64,000 nt of DNA, taken from NCBI RefSeq assembly GCF_002814095.1, contig NZ_CP021916.1:62001-126000 (forward strand). The letters run 5' to 3'. The position numbers were made by a program, and so were the translations under genes. Numbering within the stretch: position 1 is the first letter of the stretch; every line of letters begins with the position of its first letter. Below, in pieces: positions 53,107 through 61,565 of this stretch. The notes under the pieces were generated by a model that did no database searches, was not told the DNA's origin, and was given only the letters and a program-made list of their open reading frames with translations. Origin of the DNA: Sagittula sp. P11. GTDB lineage: Bacteria > Pseudomonadota > Alphaproteobacteria > Rhodobacterales > Rhodobacteraceae.

Positions 53107-55278
53107 ATGAGCAGTGCGTTCGACAAACTGGCGAGACCTGTGCAGAAATGGATACGCCAGCAAGGATGGCGCGAACTTCGCGACATCCAGGCGCGATCCA
53201 TCCGGACGATCTGCGAGACCAATACCGATTTGATCGTTGCGGCGTCCACGGCGGGCGGAAAGACCGAGGCGGCGTTCCTGCCGTTGATTTCACAGGTGCT
53301 TGACGAGCCGTCCGACGGCACCGGCTTCGACCTGCTCTACATCGGTCCGCTGAAAGCCTTGATCACGGACCAGGCCATGCGGCTGGAGGGCATGTGCCAA
53401 GAAGCAGAGCTTCCGGTTATTCCCTGGCACGGGGATGTCTCGCAATCCGTCAAGACGCGGGCGTTGAAATCTCCGAAAGGGATCCTGCTGATAACCCCAG
53501 AGTCCCTTGAGGCGCTTTTAATTCGTCGCGGTTTGGAAATCCCTCGCCTGTTTGGGGCCACGCGGGCGGTCGTTATCGACGAACTGCACACAGTCCTGGA
53601 CAGCGAACGCGGTGTTCAGCTTCGTTCACTGCTCACAAGGCTCGAGCTTGCGATAAAGCGCCCAGTCCGTCGGATAGGTCTGTCAGCGACGCTGGGGGAC
53701 ATGGACCTCGCCAAGGCCTATCTTCGCCCTGACGCAGCAAGCTCTGTCCAGCTGATCGAAGCAAATGGCGGCGAAGCTGAATTGAAGCTTCAGCTTCGCG
53801 GCTACCTCTCAGGCGATGAAGATGACAATAGTCCATCCGCAACTGACGCCATAGCAGCCCATCTGTTCAAGCATCTTCGAGGCAGTGACAACCTGGTCTT
53901 CGCCGGGGCGCGCCAACGGGTCGAGATTTACGCAGATCGGTTGCGGGAGCTTTGCGAACGGGAGCACCTGCCACAGGAATTCTATCCCCACCACGCGAGC
54001 CTCTCCCGAGAACACCGTGACTTCGTTGAGCGGCGCTTGAAGGACCCTGCGAGACCGACAACCGCAGTATGCACGTCAACGCTTGAGCTTGGAATCGACA
54101 TCGGTGACGTGACCTGCGTGGCTCAAATCGGTGCGCCATTCAGCGTTGCGGCTTTGCGACAACGGCTTGGCCGGTCAGGCCGGCGTGAAGGACAACCGGC
54201 CATTCTCAGGCAGTACGCTGTCGAAGCCAAATTGACGCCGGAGAGCAGTTTCGTGGATCGTCTTCGCCTCGGCCTGATTAGGTCCATCGCGATGATAGAC
54301 CTGTTGCTTGAAGGCTGGTGCGAACCACCAAAACCGCAGGCGCTTCATCTTTCGACGCTCGTCCATCAGATACTGTCAGTCATCGCGCAGCGCGGCGGTG
54401 CGTCCGCAAGTGTGGTATACAACGTGCTCTGCCGCGAAGGCCCCTTCCGAAAGGTCACGACCGGAGTCTTCGCAGATGTGTTGCGTGCAATTGGACATCC
54501 AGAAACCGGCTTGATCGAACAGTCCGGGAGCGGGCTGTTACTTCTGGGACCGACAGGCGAAAAGCTGGTTGAGCATTACAGCTTCTATGCGGTGTTCCAG
54601 ACACCTGAGGAATTCCGTTTGGTTGCAGAGGGGCGGGATCTTGGAACCCTGCCGATCGACAATGTTCTTGCGCCTGGGATGCTGCTGATATTTTCTGGGC
54701 GGCGTTGGGTGGTTCAAGAGATCCATGATCTTGAAAAGGTCATCGTGGTCAAACCCGCGAAGGCCGGTGTGCCTCCTGTCTTCGGCGGAGATGCGGGGGA
54801 CATTCATGACGAGGTGATAGACCGGATGTTCACCGTGCTGGAGGGGGATATCAGTCCACCCTACATGGAGCCCGTTTCGCTAGCGATGCTTGACGAAGCG
54901 CGCGCCCACTATGAGCGACTCGGGTTCCGGACCAAGAACATCCACAGTCTTGGCGAGCATGCATCGATCATTGCAACCCGGGCTGGGACGGTTAAGACGT
55001 CAACCTTGGCGCTAGCGCTCAGAAGTATGGGGTTCTTGGTCGAACAGCATGACGGGTTTCTGATGGTGCAGACCGGGGACGAAACACCAGATCTACGCTC
55101 AGTGCTGGCAGATATTCGATCTGGCGAACTCGTTGATCTGTTCGCGGGAGCAGGTAACTTCATGTCTGAGAAGTTTCATCCGTACCTGTCGAAGCCGCTC
55201 TTGGAGTTGGATGCAGCCAGTTCGAAGCTTGTTCCTCAAATTCTTCCAACGTTGGTTGAAAGGATAATTCAGGCATGA
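53107..55278 (+). CDS. brxHI: BrxHI/Lhr-like DEAD/DEAH helicase
   Basis: A 723-aa superfamily 2 helicase. Walker A region ASTAGGKTEA is at about 46-55, PLKAL (Ia) around 81-85, DELH at 158-161, SATLGD (III) around 200, STLELGIDIGDV (V) and QRLGRSGRR (VI). The C-terminal part is the Lhr/BrxHI-type extension, with a winged-helix stretch around 430-480. It begins five bases after brxD, so the two are one unit. In BREX loci this pair acts with the modification enzymes. Here it may move along DNA for the SbcCD nuclease or supply the sensing step (inference). Confidence 0.88.
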   Translation: MSSAFDKLARPVQKWIRQQGWRELRDIQARSIRTICETNTDLIVAASTAGGKTEAAFLPLISQVLDEPSDGTGFDLLYIGPLKALITDQAMRLEGMCQEAELPVIPWHGDVSQSVKTRALKSPKGILLITPESLEALLIRRGLEIPRLFGATRAVVIDELHTVLDSERGVQLRSLLTRLELAIKRPVRRIGLSATLGDMDLAKAYLRPDAASSVQLIEANGGEAELKLQLRGYLSGDEDDNSPSATDAIAAHLFKHLRGSDNLVFAGARQRVEIYADRLRELCEREHLPQEFYPHHASLSREHRDFVERRLKDPARPTTAVCTSTLELGIDIGDVTCVAQIGAPFSVAALRQRLGRSGRREGQPAILRQYAVEAKLTPESSFVDRLRLGLIRSIAMIDLLLEGWCEPPKPQALHLSTLVHQILSVIAQRGGASASVVYNVLCREGPFRKVTTGVFADVLRAIGHPETGLIEQSGSGLLLLGPTGEKLVEHYSFYAVFQTPEEFRLVAEGRDLGTLPIDNVLAPGMLLIFSGRRWVVQEIHDLEKVIVVKPAKAGVPPVFGGDAGDIHDEVIDRMFTVLEGDISPPYMEPVSLAMLDEARAHYERLGFRTKNIHSLGEHASIIATRAGTVKTSTLALALRSMGFLVEQHDGFLMVQTGDETPDLRSVLADIRSGELVDLFAGAGNFMSEKFHPYLSKPLLELDAASSKLVPQILPTLVERIIQA

Positions 55279-55373
55279 GCGGTGGGAAGCAGAGGTTGTT
55301 TCCTTGCATGCTCTGAGCCGCTAGGGCCAAATGCAATGGCCTTTTGGGGCGCAGAGATCATTTGGAGAATGTC

Positions 55374-57581
55374 GTGGCTGATAAGCTGAACATAAATTTA
55401 AGATATTGCTATGGAATTGGAAAACTCGAGGCAGAGCTGGAGTTTAAGCACAAAGGCTACGCGATCTACGCTCCAAACGGTGTTATGAAAACATCGCTTG
55501 CGAAGACAATGATGGACCTTTCGGAAGGCAATTCGCCGAAGGACCTGCACTTCCCGAATCGCGAACCTACTTGTGAGATCACCCTGAATGGCGAAGCCAT
55601 TAAGAAAGAGGAAATTTTCGTCGTTAAATCCTACGATGACAAATTCTCTTCAAGTCAGGTGTCCACTCTTCTTGCGAACGCCGAACTCAGAGCGAAGTAC
55701 GAGGGAATCCATCAGTCGATTGGCGAAGCAAAGAAGGCTTTGGACAAAGCTCTCAGGAACGCTGCGGGGTTTGGAGAAAGATCACGGGAAAACTTAGACC
55801 CGATTATAGAGGATGTATTTGGCCGCAGCTACTATGAGGCACTTTCTGCGATTGAGGACGAGCTCAACGAACTTCATCAATCGGACCTCGGCAAAGCCGA
55901 CTACAGAATCCTGTATGACCCAAAAGTTCAGCAATTCCTTGCCAGTGAAGATGTGGCGGCTGCGGTCGAAGACTTTGCGCAAAAGTATGACGAGATAACC
56001 GAACAATCGCCAATCCTTCGAAGGGATTTTCAGTATCACAATGTCGCCCAGGTTCAGCAGCAGCTCGAAGCGAACAACTTTTTTAACGCTGGACACAGCA
56101 TCAGCTTGGCGGATGAAAAAACGGATCAGAAGGAAGAGGTTTCATCGGACCAATCTCTTCGCGAGCGAATCGAAGAGGAGAAGCTTCGCGTCTTGAACGA
56201 TAAGGCGGTGGCGAAGAAATTTGACACATTCAATTCAAAGCTCAAAAACAAGGAGCTGCAGGCTTTCCGAGATTATATCACAGATAACAAACACCTTCTG
56301 CCCATGCTCAACGACCGGGAGGGCCTGAAACGTGACCTTTGGATGCAATATCTTCGGGCTGCACTTGATGAATACAAAGCGCTCGTATCCGAGTATCGAG
56401 CTGGTCAAAGTGCTCTCGCTGAAATCATCGCAGACGCGGACAGCAGCAGAGGTGATTGGGACGCTGTAGTGGCAGACTTCAATCGTCGCTTTCTCTACCT
56501 GCCGTTTGAACTTTCCGTTGAAAATAAGGCCGATGCGATCCTCAAAGGAAGTGCTCCTTCGATTGCTTTCATCATCAAAGATTCAGGTGAAGAGAGGCGT
56601 TACGCTTCATCCGAAAAGCAAGAGCTGCTCCGAGCGCTAAGCACAGGTGAAAGTCGCGCACTCTACATCCTTGATATCATGTATGAGGTGTTCGTGCGAT
56701 GGAAGAACCGCACCAAGACCCTCTTTGTCTTTGACGACATTTCTGACTCGTTTGACTACAAAAACAAGTTCGCGATCATTGATTTCTTAGAGGATGTGAC
56801 CAAGACCGAAGACACTAATTTCCTTGCCATCGTTCTGACTCACAACTTCGATTTCCTTCGAACAGTTTCAAGCAGAGATATCTGTCCAGCACATCAGTGT
56901 CGGCTGGCGTTTCGATCTGATGACGGGATCAAGCTTGAGCCATTCGAGCGGACGGACATCCAGAGTCCGTTTCGTAAGTGGCAAGGCAGGTTGGCCGAAC
57001 CGTCAGTTCTAATTGCCTATATACCGTTCTTACGTAATTTAATCGAATACACGCTTGGCCCCAAAGATGCCGATGGGAATCCTAATGCTGACTACCTGCA
57101 GCTTACCAGGATGCTCCACTTCAAAGATGAAACGGAAGCCCTCACCATCGAGGATTACAAGGACGTGTTCGAACGGCATTTGGCCGGGTGTACATTCCCC
57201 GATGTTGATCTGACGCAGCCAGTTATTGAGCATCTTTTCGCGACCGCCGATGAGTGTGAAAAAGTTGCCGATGGCATCAATCTTGAGCACAAGATCGCTC
57301 TGTCAATCGCGATCAGAATGCGAGCCGAGCGATACATGGTCGCAAAGATCCGTTCTGCGGAGGCTGAATATGATGTTTCGAATAAACAAACAGGGAAAAT
57401 ATTTCAGAAATTCAAAGACTTGTTTAATAACGAAGCTGAAAAAATAGGCCTTCTACGCCGGGTCAATCTAATCACGCCAGCAAACATACATCTCAATTCC
57501 TTTATGTATGAGCCAATCTTAGACATGGGCATGGCCGAGTTAGTGACGTTGTACCAGAACGTAAAGTCAGATTTGAACTAG
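55374..57581 (+). CDS. ABC-type AAA ATPase with variant Walker A
   Basis: A 735-aa SMC/RloC-like ATPase. The P-loop reads APNGVMKT (33-40), where Met replaces the usual Gly before Lys. The signature-like STGESRALYIL, Walker B LFVFDDISDSFD and H-loop IVLTHNFDFL are near residues 430-500. Between the halves lies a coiled-coil region (100-300). The C-terminal 200 residues are helical and may hold an effector domain I cannot name. I chose GTG 55374 (TTGGAG before it); TTG 55344 is possible. It is followed two bases later by a CoiA-like nuclease gene. Base composition is more AT-rich than the backbone, a sign of transfer. Confidence 0.75.
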   Translation: MADKLNINLRYCYGIGKLEAELEFKHKGYAIYAPNGVMKTSLAKTMMDLSEGNSPKDLHFPNREPTCEITLNGEAIKKEEIFVVKSYDDKFSSSQVSTLLANAELRAKYEGIHQSIGEAKKALDKALRNAAGFGERSRENLDPIIEDVFGRSYYEALSAIEDELNELHQSDLGKADYRILYDPKVQQFLASEDVAAAVEDFAQKYDEITEQSPILRRDFQYHNVAQVQQQLEANNFFNAGHSISLADEKTDQKEEVSSDQSLRERIEEEKLRVLNDKAVAKKFDTFNSKLKNKELQAFRDYITDNKHLLPMLNDREGLKRDLWMQYLRAALDEYKALVSEYRAGQSALAEIIADADSSRGDWDAVVADFNRRFLYLPFELSVENKADAILKGSAPSIAFIIKDSGEERRYASSEKQELLRALSTGESRALYILDIMYEVFVRWKNRTKTLFVFDDISDSFDYKNKFAIIDFLEDVTKTEDTNFLAIVLTHNFDFLRTVSSRDICPAHQCRLAFRSDDGIKLEPFERTDIQSPFRKWQGRLAEPSVLIAYIPFLRNLIEYTLGPKDADGNPNADYLQLTRMLHFKDETEALTIEDYKDVFERHLAGCTFPDVDLTQPVIEHLFATADECEKVADGINLEHKIALSIAIRMRAERYMVAKIRSAEAEYDVSNKQTGKIFQKFKDLFNNEAEKIGLLRRVNLITPANIHLNSFMYEPILDMGMAELVTLYQNVKSDLN

Positions 57582-57583
57582 GC

Positions 57584-58156
57584 GTGATCGGAATGCGTTT
57601 TGCACTTTTGAATGGTCAACGAGTTGAGGCGACGCCTGGTGCCTTGGGCTACTGCCCAGGCTGCAATGCCGCCATGCTAGCTCGATGCGGTACCAAGAAG
57701 GTCTGGCATTGGGCGCACAAAGGCCGCCATCATTGTGATCATTGGTGGGAAAACGAAACCGAGTGGCATCGCGACTGGAAGAACCGGTTTTTTACCGACT
57801 GGCAAGAGGTGCCAGCTCGCGATGAAACTGGCGAGCTTCATATTGCGGATATCAAAACACCCTATGACCTTGTGATCGAGTTCCAGCACTCTGCTATCAA
57901 GTCGGATGAGGTAAGAAAGCGCACAGATTTCTACGGTCAAGTGATTTGGATTATCGATGGAACCCGCCGCCCAACTGATCTGACCCAATATGAACGGATG
58001 CTGTCAGAAAACTATCCGGAACGGTTCGACGGCGTAGATATCTACACCGTTTATTGCGAGGAAACACGGCTTCTCAAAGAATGGGGATCATTGGGCAAGA
58101 TTGTCGGATTTGACTTTGGCGGCGAAAATCTATGCTTGCTGACAGCCGCACAGTAA
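57584..58156 (+). pseudogene. CoiA-like nuclease, 3' end cut by IS66
   Basis: 190 residues remain. A zinc-finger-like start (GYCPGCNAAMLARCG...HWAHKGRHHCD) is followed by a PD-(D/E)xK-type nuclease core: EWHRDWKNRFF, HIADIKTPYDLVIEFQHS, where D, E and Q/H could coordinate metal. This pattern is that of competence protein CoiA-like nucleases. The IS66 element starts at 58153, and the stop codon TAA (58154-58156) belongs to the IS. The original frame continues for 43 residues at 61297-61429. The catalytic part is complete, so the shortened protein might still work. An ATG at 57593 is an alternative to GTG 57584. Confidence 0.75.
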
Positions 58157-58189
58157 CCATCCGGCGTAGGCCGCGGTCGCTGGCGTCAC

Positions 58190-58783
58190 TCAGATCGTAG
58201 TTTTGGGTTTGCGAGGCCGCGGGGCCCATTTCTTCGCCAGCCGCTCGAAGCGTTCGATGATGGTGCCGGCCCCGGCATCCTCGGCGTCGAAGTCCCCGCC
58301 CGACCAGTGGACCATGTCCTCGTGCTGCTCGTGATCGGGATCGGCGAGGGCTTCGAGGAACTCTTCGTAGCCCCAGGCGCCGCCGACGTCCTCCGGTGGA
58401 CAGGCCCCCGCGGCCTTCAGAAGCCGCGGATAGGTCACGCCCTGAGTGGCCTCGCCCACCCGCTCGATCCGGATGCTGTGGTCCCAGTCATCACCGAAGT
58501 CGTAGACATACTGGATCGTCCTGGTGGCGGTCTGGTCGAGCAGCTTTTCCAAAGTCATTTTCTTCGCGTCCATGGGGCCGTCGTAGAACCCGTCCGGGTC
58601 GGGCATGCCCCAACCGGCATCCCCCACCCGGAACTCGTAGAGATGGGTGTCGGTCCAGCCCATGGCCGCTTGGATGACCTCATGCAGCCGGTCGAGCCTG
58701 ATCTTCAGCGGCACCTCGATGTGGCGCATCGGCATTGGCTCGACGTCGTTCAAGATGATCCGGAGGCGGGCGATCAGGGTCAT
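58190..58783 (-). CDS. pRiA4b ORF-3-like passenger protein
   Basis: A 197-aa protein of the plasmid pRiA4b ORF-3 family: LIARLRIILNDVEPMPMRHIEVPLKIRLDRLHEVIQAAMGW, then THLYEFRVG, YVYDFGDDWDHSIRIE and GACPPEDVGGAWGYEEFLEAL. The function is unknown. The family is often carried by IS66 elements, as here. Start ATG at 58783 overlaps the tnpC stop (ATGA), so I prefer it to the start 36 bases further upstream. Confidence 0.88.
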   Translation of the reverse strand: MTLIARLRIILNDVEPMPMRHIEVPLKIRLDRLHEVIQAAMGWTDTHLYEFRVGDAGWGMPDPDGFYDGPMDAKKMTLEKLLDQTATRTIQYVYDFGDDWDHSIRIERVGEATQGVTYPRLLKAAGACPPEDVGGAWGYEEFLEALADPDHEQHEDMVHWSGGDFDAEDAGAGTIIERFERLAKKWAPRPRKPKTTI

Positions 58784-60405
58784 GCGGCGATCCTTTGCCG
58801 TGTCGGGGACCAATTCCAAGGCAGGAGATCCGGCACCCGGGAGGCTGTCGTGCCAGGCAGCCGGGCGAGGACGTCGCCGAGCCAGGCCTGAGGGTCGACA
58901 TCGTTCATCTTCGCAGTGACGATCAGCGAATACATGAAGGCGGCGCGGTCACCGCCGCGCTCGGAGCCGGCGAAGAGCCATGACTTCCGGCCAAGGGCCA
59001 CACCGCGGAGTGCTCTCTCGGCCGCGTTGTTCGTCAAGCAGACCCGCCCATCCTCGAGGAAGCGCGTGAAGGCCTCCCATCGGTCTTTCTTGAACATGTA
59101 ATTGATCGCCTTGGCGACAGGATTGTGCTTCGACATCGTGCCCTGCTCGGCGCGCAGCCAAGCGTGCAATGCCTCAACCAAGGGACAGGACAACCGGTGC
59201 CTGGCCTCGAGCCGGAACGTGGCATCATGGCCGTTGATCTGGCGTTCGATGTCGAAGATCGCATCGATCCTTGCCACCGCCTCCAGTGCGACAGGAGATA
59301 TATCGTGGGCGGACTTGCCCTTGCGGACATTGCCCTTGATGTCGGCAAGCTCGAAGAACTTCCGCCGGGCATGGCTCCAGCAGAGCGCGCTTCCGGCCGG
59401 ACCGGGATCACGATCGCCGCGATAGAGGTCGTTGTAACCGCCATAGGCATCGGCTTGAAGGATGCCCCGCCACCCGGCGAGATGCCGGTTCGGGTGAGCC
59501 ATCTCCCGATCGCGCGAGAAGTAGAACAGCGCGGCCGGCGGCGCACCGCCCGCGAAGGGCCGGTCGTCGCGGACATAGGTCCAGAGCCGCGCGGTCTTCG
59601 TGCCGCCCCGGGCCAAGAGCGGCACCGTGGTGTCGTCGCCGTGCAGCCGCTCGGCGGCCAGGACATGGGCCCTGATCAGCGCATGAATCGGCTCCAGCGC
59701 AACGGTGCAGGCGCCGACCTGGTCAGCCAGGGTGGACAGGCTGACCTCGACACCTTCCTTGGCGTAGCGCTCGACTTGCCTGTTCAGCGGCTGATGCTGG
59801 CCGAACTTCTCGAACAGGATCATCGCCAGCAGGTTGGGCCCAGCCCAGCCACGGGGCGTGGGATGGAACGGCGCTGGCGGCTGGCTGATCTTCTCGCATG
59901 CCCGGCAGGTGAACTTCTCGCGGACCGTCTGGATCACCTTCCACTGCCGGGGAATGACCTCCAGCGTCTCGGTGATATCCTCGCCCATCTTCACGATGCG
60001 ATCCGAGCCACAGCAGGAACAGGCCGTGGGCGCCGAAATCACCACGCGCTCGCGCGGCAGATGCTCCGGGAAGGGTTTGCGGGCCGGGCGGCGACGCTCG
60101 AACCCCGCGACGGACGTGGTCTTCACTACCTTCTCGGCGGCGATCTCGTCTTCAGTGGCTGCGGCCTCGAGTTCCTCAAGCTGCAATTCCATCTGGTCGA
60201 TCAGGCGGGCGCGGCGCTCGGAGCTGTGGCCATATTGCTCGCGCCGGAGCTTGGCGATCTCAAGCCGGAGATGCCTGATCATCGCTTCCGAGGTCGAGAC
60301 CACCGCCCGGGTCTGCGCCAGCTCGCTCTCTGCGGCCTCGGCACGGGCCTCCGAGGCCGCAAGCGCGGCGCGCAATCTGGTGATCTCGGAAGCGGCATCT
60401 GACAT
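58780..60405 (-). CDS. tnpC: IS66 transposase TnpC
   Basis: A 541-aa transposase. An N-terminal coiled coil is followed by a zinc-binding segment (CSCCGSD...CRACEK) and the IS66 DDE domain with HGDDTTVPLL, ILQADAYGGY and LTNNAAERALR. The C-terminal IS66_C tail (ARLPGTTASRVPDLLPWNW) is present. It is full length. Confidence 0.95.
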   Translation of the reverse strand: MSDAASEITRLRAALAASEARAEAAESELAQTRAVVSTSEAMIRHLRLEIAKLRREQYGHSSERRARLIDQMELQLEELEAAATEDEIAAEKVVKTTSVAGFERRRPARKPFPEHLPRERVVISAPTACSCCGSDRIVKMGEDITETLEVIPRQWKVIQTVREKFTCRACEKISQPPAPFHPTPRGWAGPNLLAMILFEKFGQHQPLNRQVERYAKEGVEVSLSTLADQVGACTVALEPIHALIRAHVLAAERLHGDDTTVPLLARGGTKTARLWTYVRDDRPFAGGAPPAALFYFSRDREMAHPNRHLAGWRGILQADAYGGYNDLYRGDRDPGPAGSALCWSHARRKFFELADIKGNVRKGKSAHDISPVALEAVARIDAIFDIERQINGHDATFRLEARHRLSCPLVEALHAWLRAEQGTMSKHNPVAKAINYMFKKDRWEAFTRFLEDGRVCLTNNAAERALRGVALGRKSWLFAGSERGGDRAAFMYSLIVTAKMNDVDPQAWLGDVLARLPGTTASRVPDLLPWNWSPTRQRIAA

Positions 60406-60465
60406 GGCCGAGACCTACCATGCAGGCATCGGAAAGCCCATAAGAATAAGGCTGGAGAAGCCAAT

Positions 60466-60816
60466 TTATCCCGCCTTTGCAGGGCGTTGCGTCCAGCGCG
60501 GATTGCGCCAGTCGATCCCCTCCAAGAGATAGCCGAGCTGGGCTGCGGATATCTGCACCGCTTCACCACTTCCGCTGGTCGGCCAGATGAACTTCCCGGC
60601 CTCCAACCGCTTGGTATAAAGCGACATGCCGACACCGTCGTACCAAAGCAACTTTACCAGGTCGCCCTTGCGCCCGCGGAAGCAGAAAATCTCGCCCGCA
60701 TGCGGATCACGTCCCAAACCCTGCTGCACTGTCAGCGCCAAGGTGTTCATCCCTCGCCGCATGTCGGTGACCCCACCGGCAATCCATACGCGCACCCCCG
60801 CCGGGAAGGCGATCAT
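60466..60816 (-). CDS. tnpB: IS66 accessory protein TnpB
   Basis: A 116-aa protein, IS66 Orf2 type: VRVWIAGGVTDMRRGMNTLALTVQQGLGRDP, FCFRGRKGDLVKLLWYDGVGMSLYTKRLEAGKF. It overlaps tnpA by four bases and is needed for IS66 transposition. Confidence 0.95.
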   Translation of the reverse strand: MIAFPAGVRVWIAGGVTDMRRGMNTLALTVQQGLGRDPHAGEIFCFRGRKGDLVKLLWYDGVGMSLYTKRLEAGKFIWPTSGSGEAVQISAAQLGYLLEGIDWRNPRWTQRPAKAG

Positions 60817-61229
60817 CGGCTTTCCAGGGCCGGCAGCAGCCGCGCCAAAACCTCTGGCTCCACCGACGAAGGGACGAGAAGCCGTCGCCCGTTCCTCAGC
60901 ACGATCTCGAGCTGGACATCAGGCGTGCTGCGTGGCGCCTCCCGTGCGGTCGCGGGCACGGTCGGAGGTGCCATGGGCGGCGAAACAGCCAGCGGGATGA
61001 AGGAAGGCGGTGTCTCGGCGCCAAGTTCGCCAGCGCGATACTGGCGCCGCCATATCGTCAGCAGAGAGCGAGATACGCCATGCCGCCGCGCCGTGGCTGT
61101 CACCTGGCGATGCCCCAGGAAGCTCTCCTTCACGATCGCGATCTTGTCGCCATCGCTCCAGTGACGACGGCGCGGCGCATCCGCGGCAGAGAGGACTTCA
61201 ATCTCGGGTCTGAACTTATGGTCGGCCAT
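60813..61229 (-). CDS. tnpA: IS66 accessory protein TnpA
   Basis: A 138-aa helix-turn-helix protein: RRRHWSDGDKIAIVKESFLGHRQVTATARRHGVSRSLLTIWRRQ. It is the first gene of the tnpA-tnpB-tnpC set, 59 bp from the IS end. Confidence 0.93.
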   Translation of the reverse strand: MADHKFRPEIEVLSAADAPRRRHWSDGDKIAIVKESFLGHRQVTATARRHGVSRSLLTIWRRQYRAGELGAETPPSFIPLAVSPPMAPPTVPATAREAPRSTPDVQLEIVLRNGRRLLVPSSVEPEVLARLLPALESR

Positions 61230-61296
61230 AAGGTCGGACTTAGCACCGACGCTGAAACCCCGTCAGACGGCCTCCACCGGAGGCATACGCCGCACA

Positions 61297-61429
61297 AGGC
61301 AGAAGCCGCTATCTCTTCGACTTCCCAAAGGTGGAGTTCGCTAGGTTGATTTGTGAAGGGAGGCCGCTGCCAGTGGTTCAGTTCGCAGAACCCACCCAGC
61401 GTGGTTATCGAAGGCGTAGAGGATTCTAA
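61297..61429 (+). pseudogene. Severed 3' end of CoiA-like nuclease gene
   Basis: Directly after the IS66 right duplication the frame reads GRSRYLFDFPKVEFARLICEG and on to a TAA at 61427-61429, 43 codons. It joins in frame to TAAQ at 58152. The true protein was therefore 43 residues longer. Beyond it (61430-61565) I see no gene, only the gap to the convergent virB6 gene. Confidence 0.8.
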
Positions 61430-61565
61430 TAAAAGTCAGGCGGTAAGCAGTCGTTCTTGCTGGCAATCCTATTTTAATATAGTCAAACCTTTGGATATGC
61501 ATACAGCCCGTGGCAGATCACCAGCGATACCTTTGCGGTTTTGGAGGGTTTTTCACATTTGCCCG

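Larger units (their letters stand above)
58153..61288 (-). mobile_element. IS66-family element with passenger gene
   Basis: A 3136-bp IS66-type element. Its imperfect terminal repeats begin GTAACCATCCGG on the left and, read from the other side, GTATGCCTCCGG on the right. The 8-bp target duplication GCCGCACA is exact (58145-58152 and 61289-61296), typical for IS66. It carries tnpA, tnpB, tnpC and a pRiA4b ORF-3-like passenger, all on the minus strand and all apparently intact. Confidence 0.95.

Noticed and set aside
51794-55278. Complete BREX system
   Set aside because: Only BrxD-like and BrxHI-like proteins are present. No PglZ, PglX, BrxC/PglY, BrxA or BrxB is found in the window.
59125-60402. 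425-residue plus-strand frame opposite IS66 tnpC
   Set aside because: Shadow of the transposase, which has a full DDE set on the other strand.
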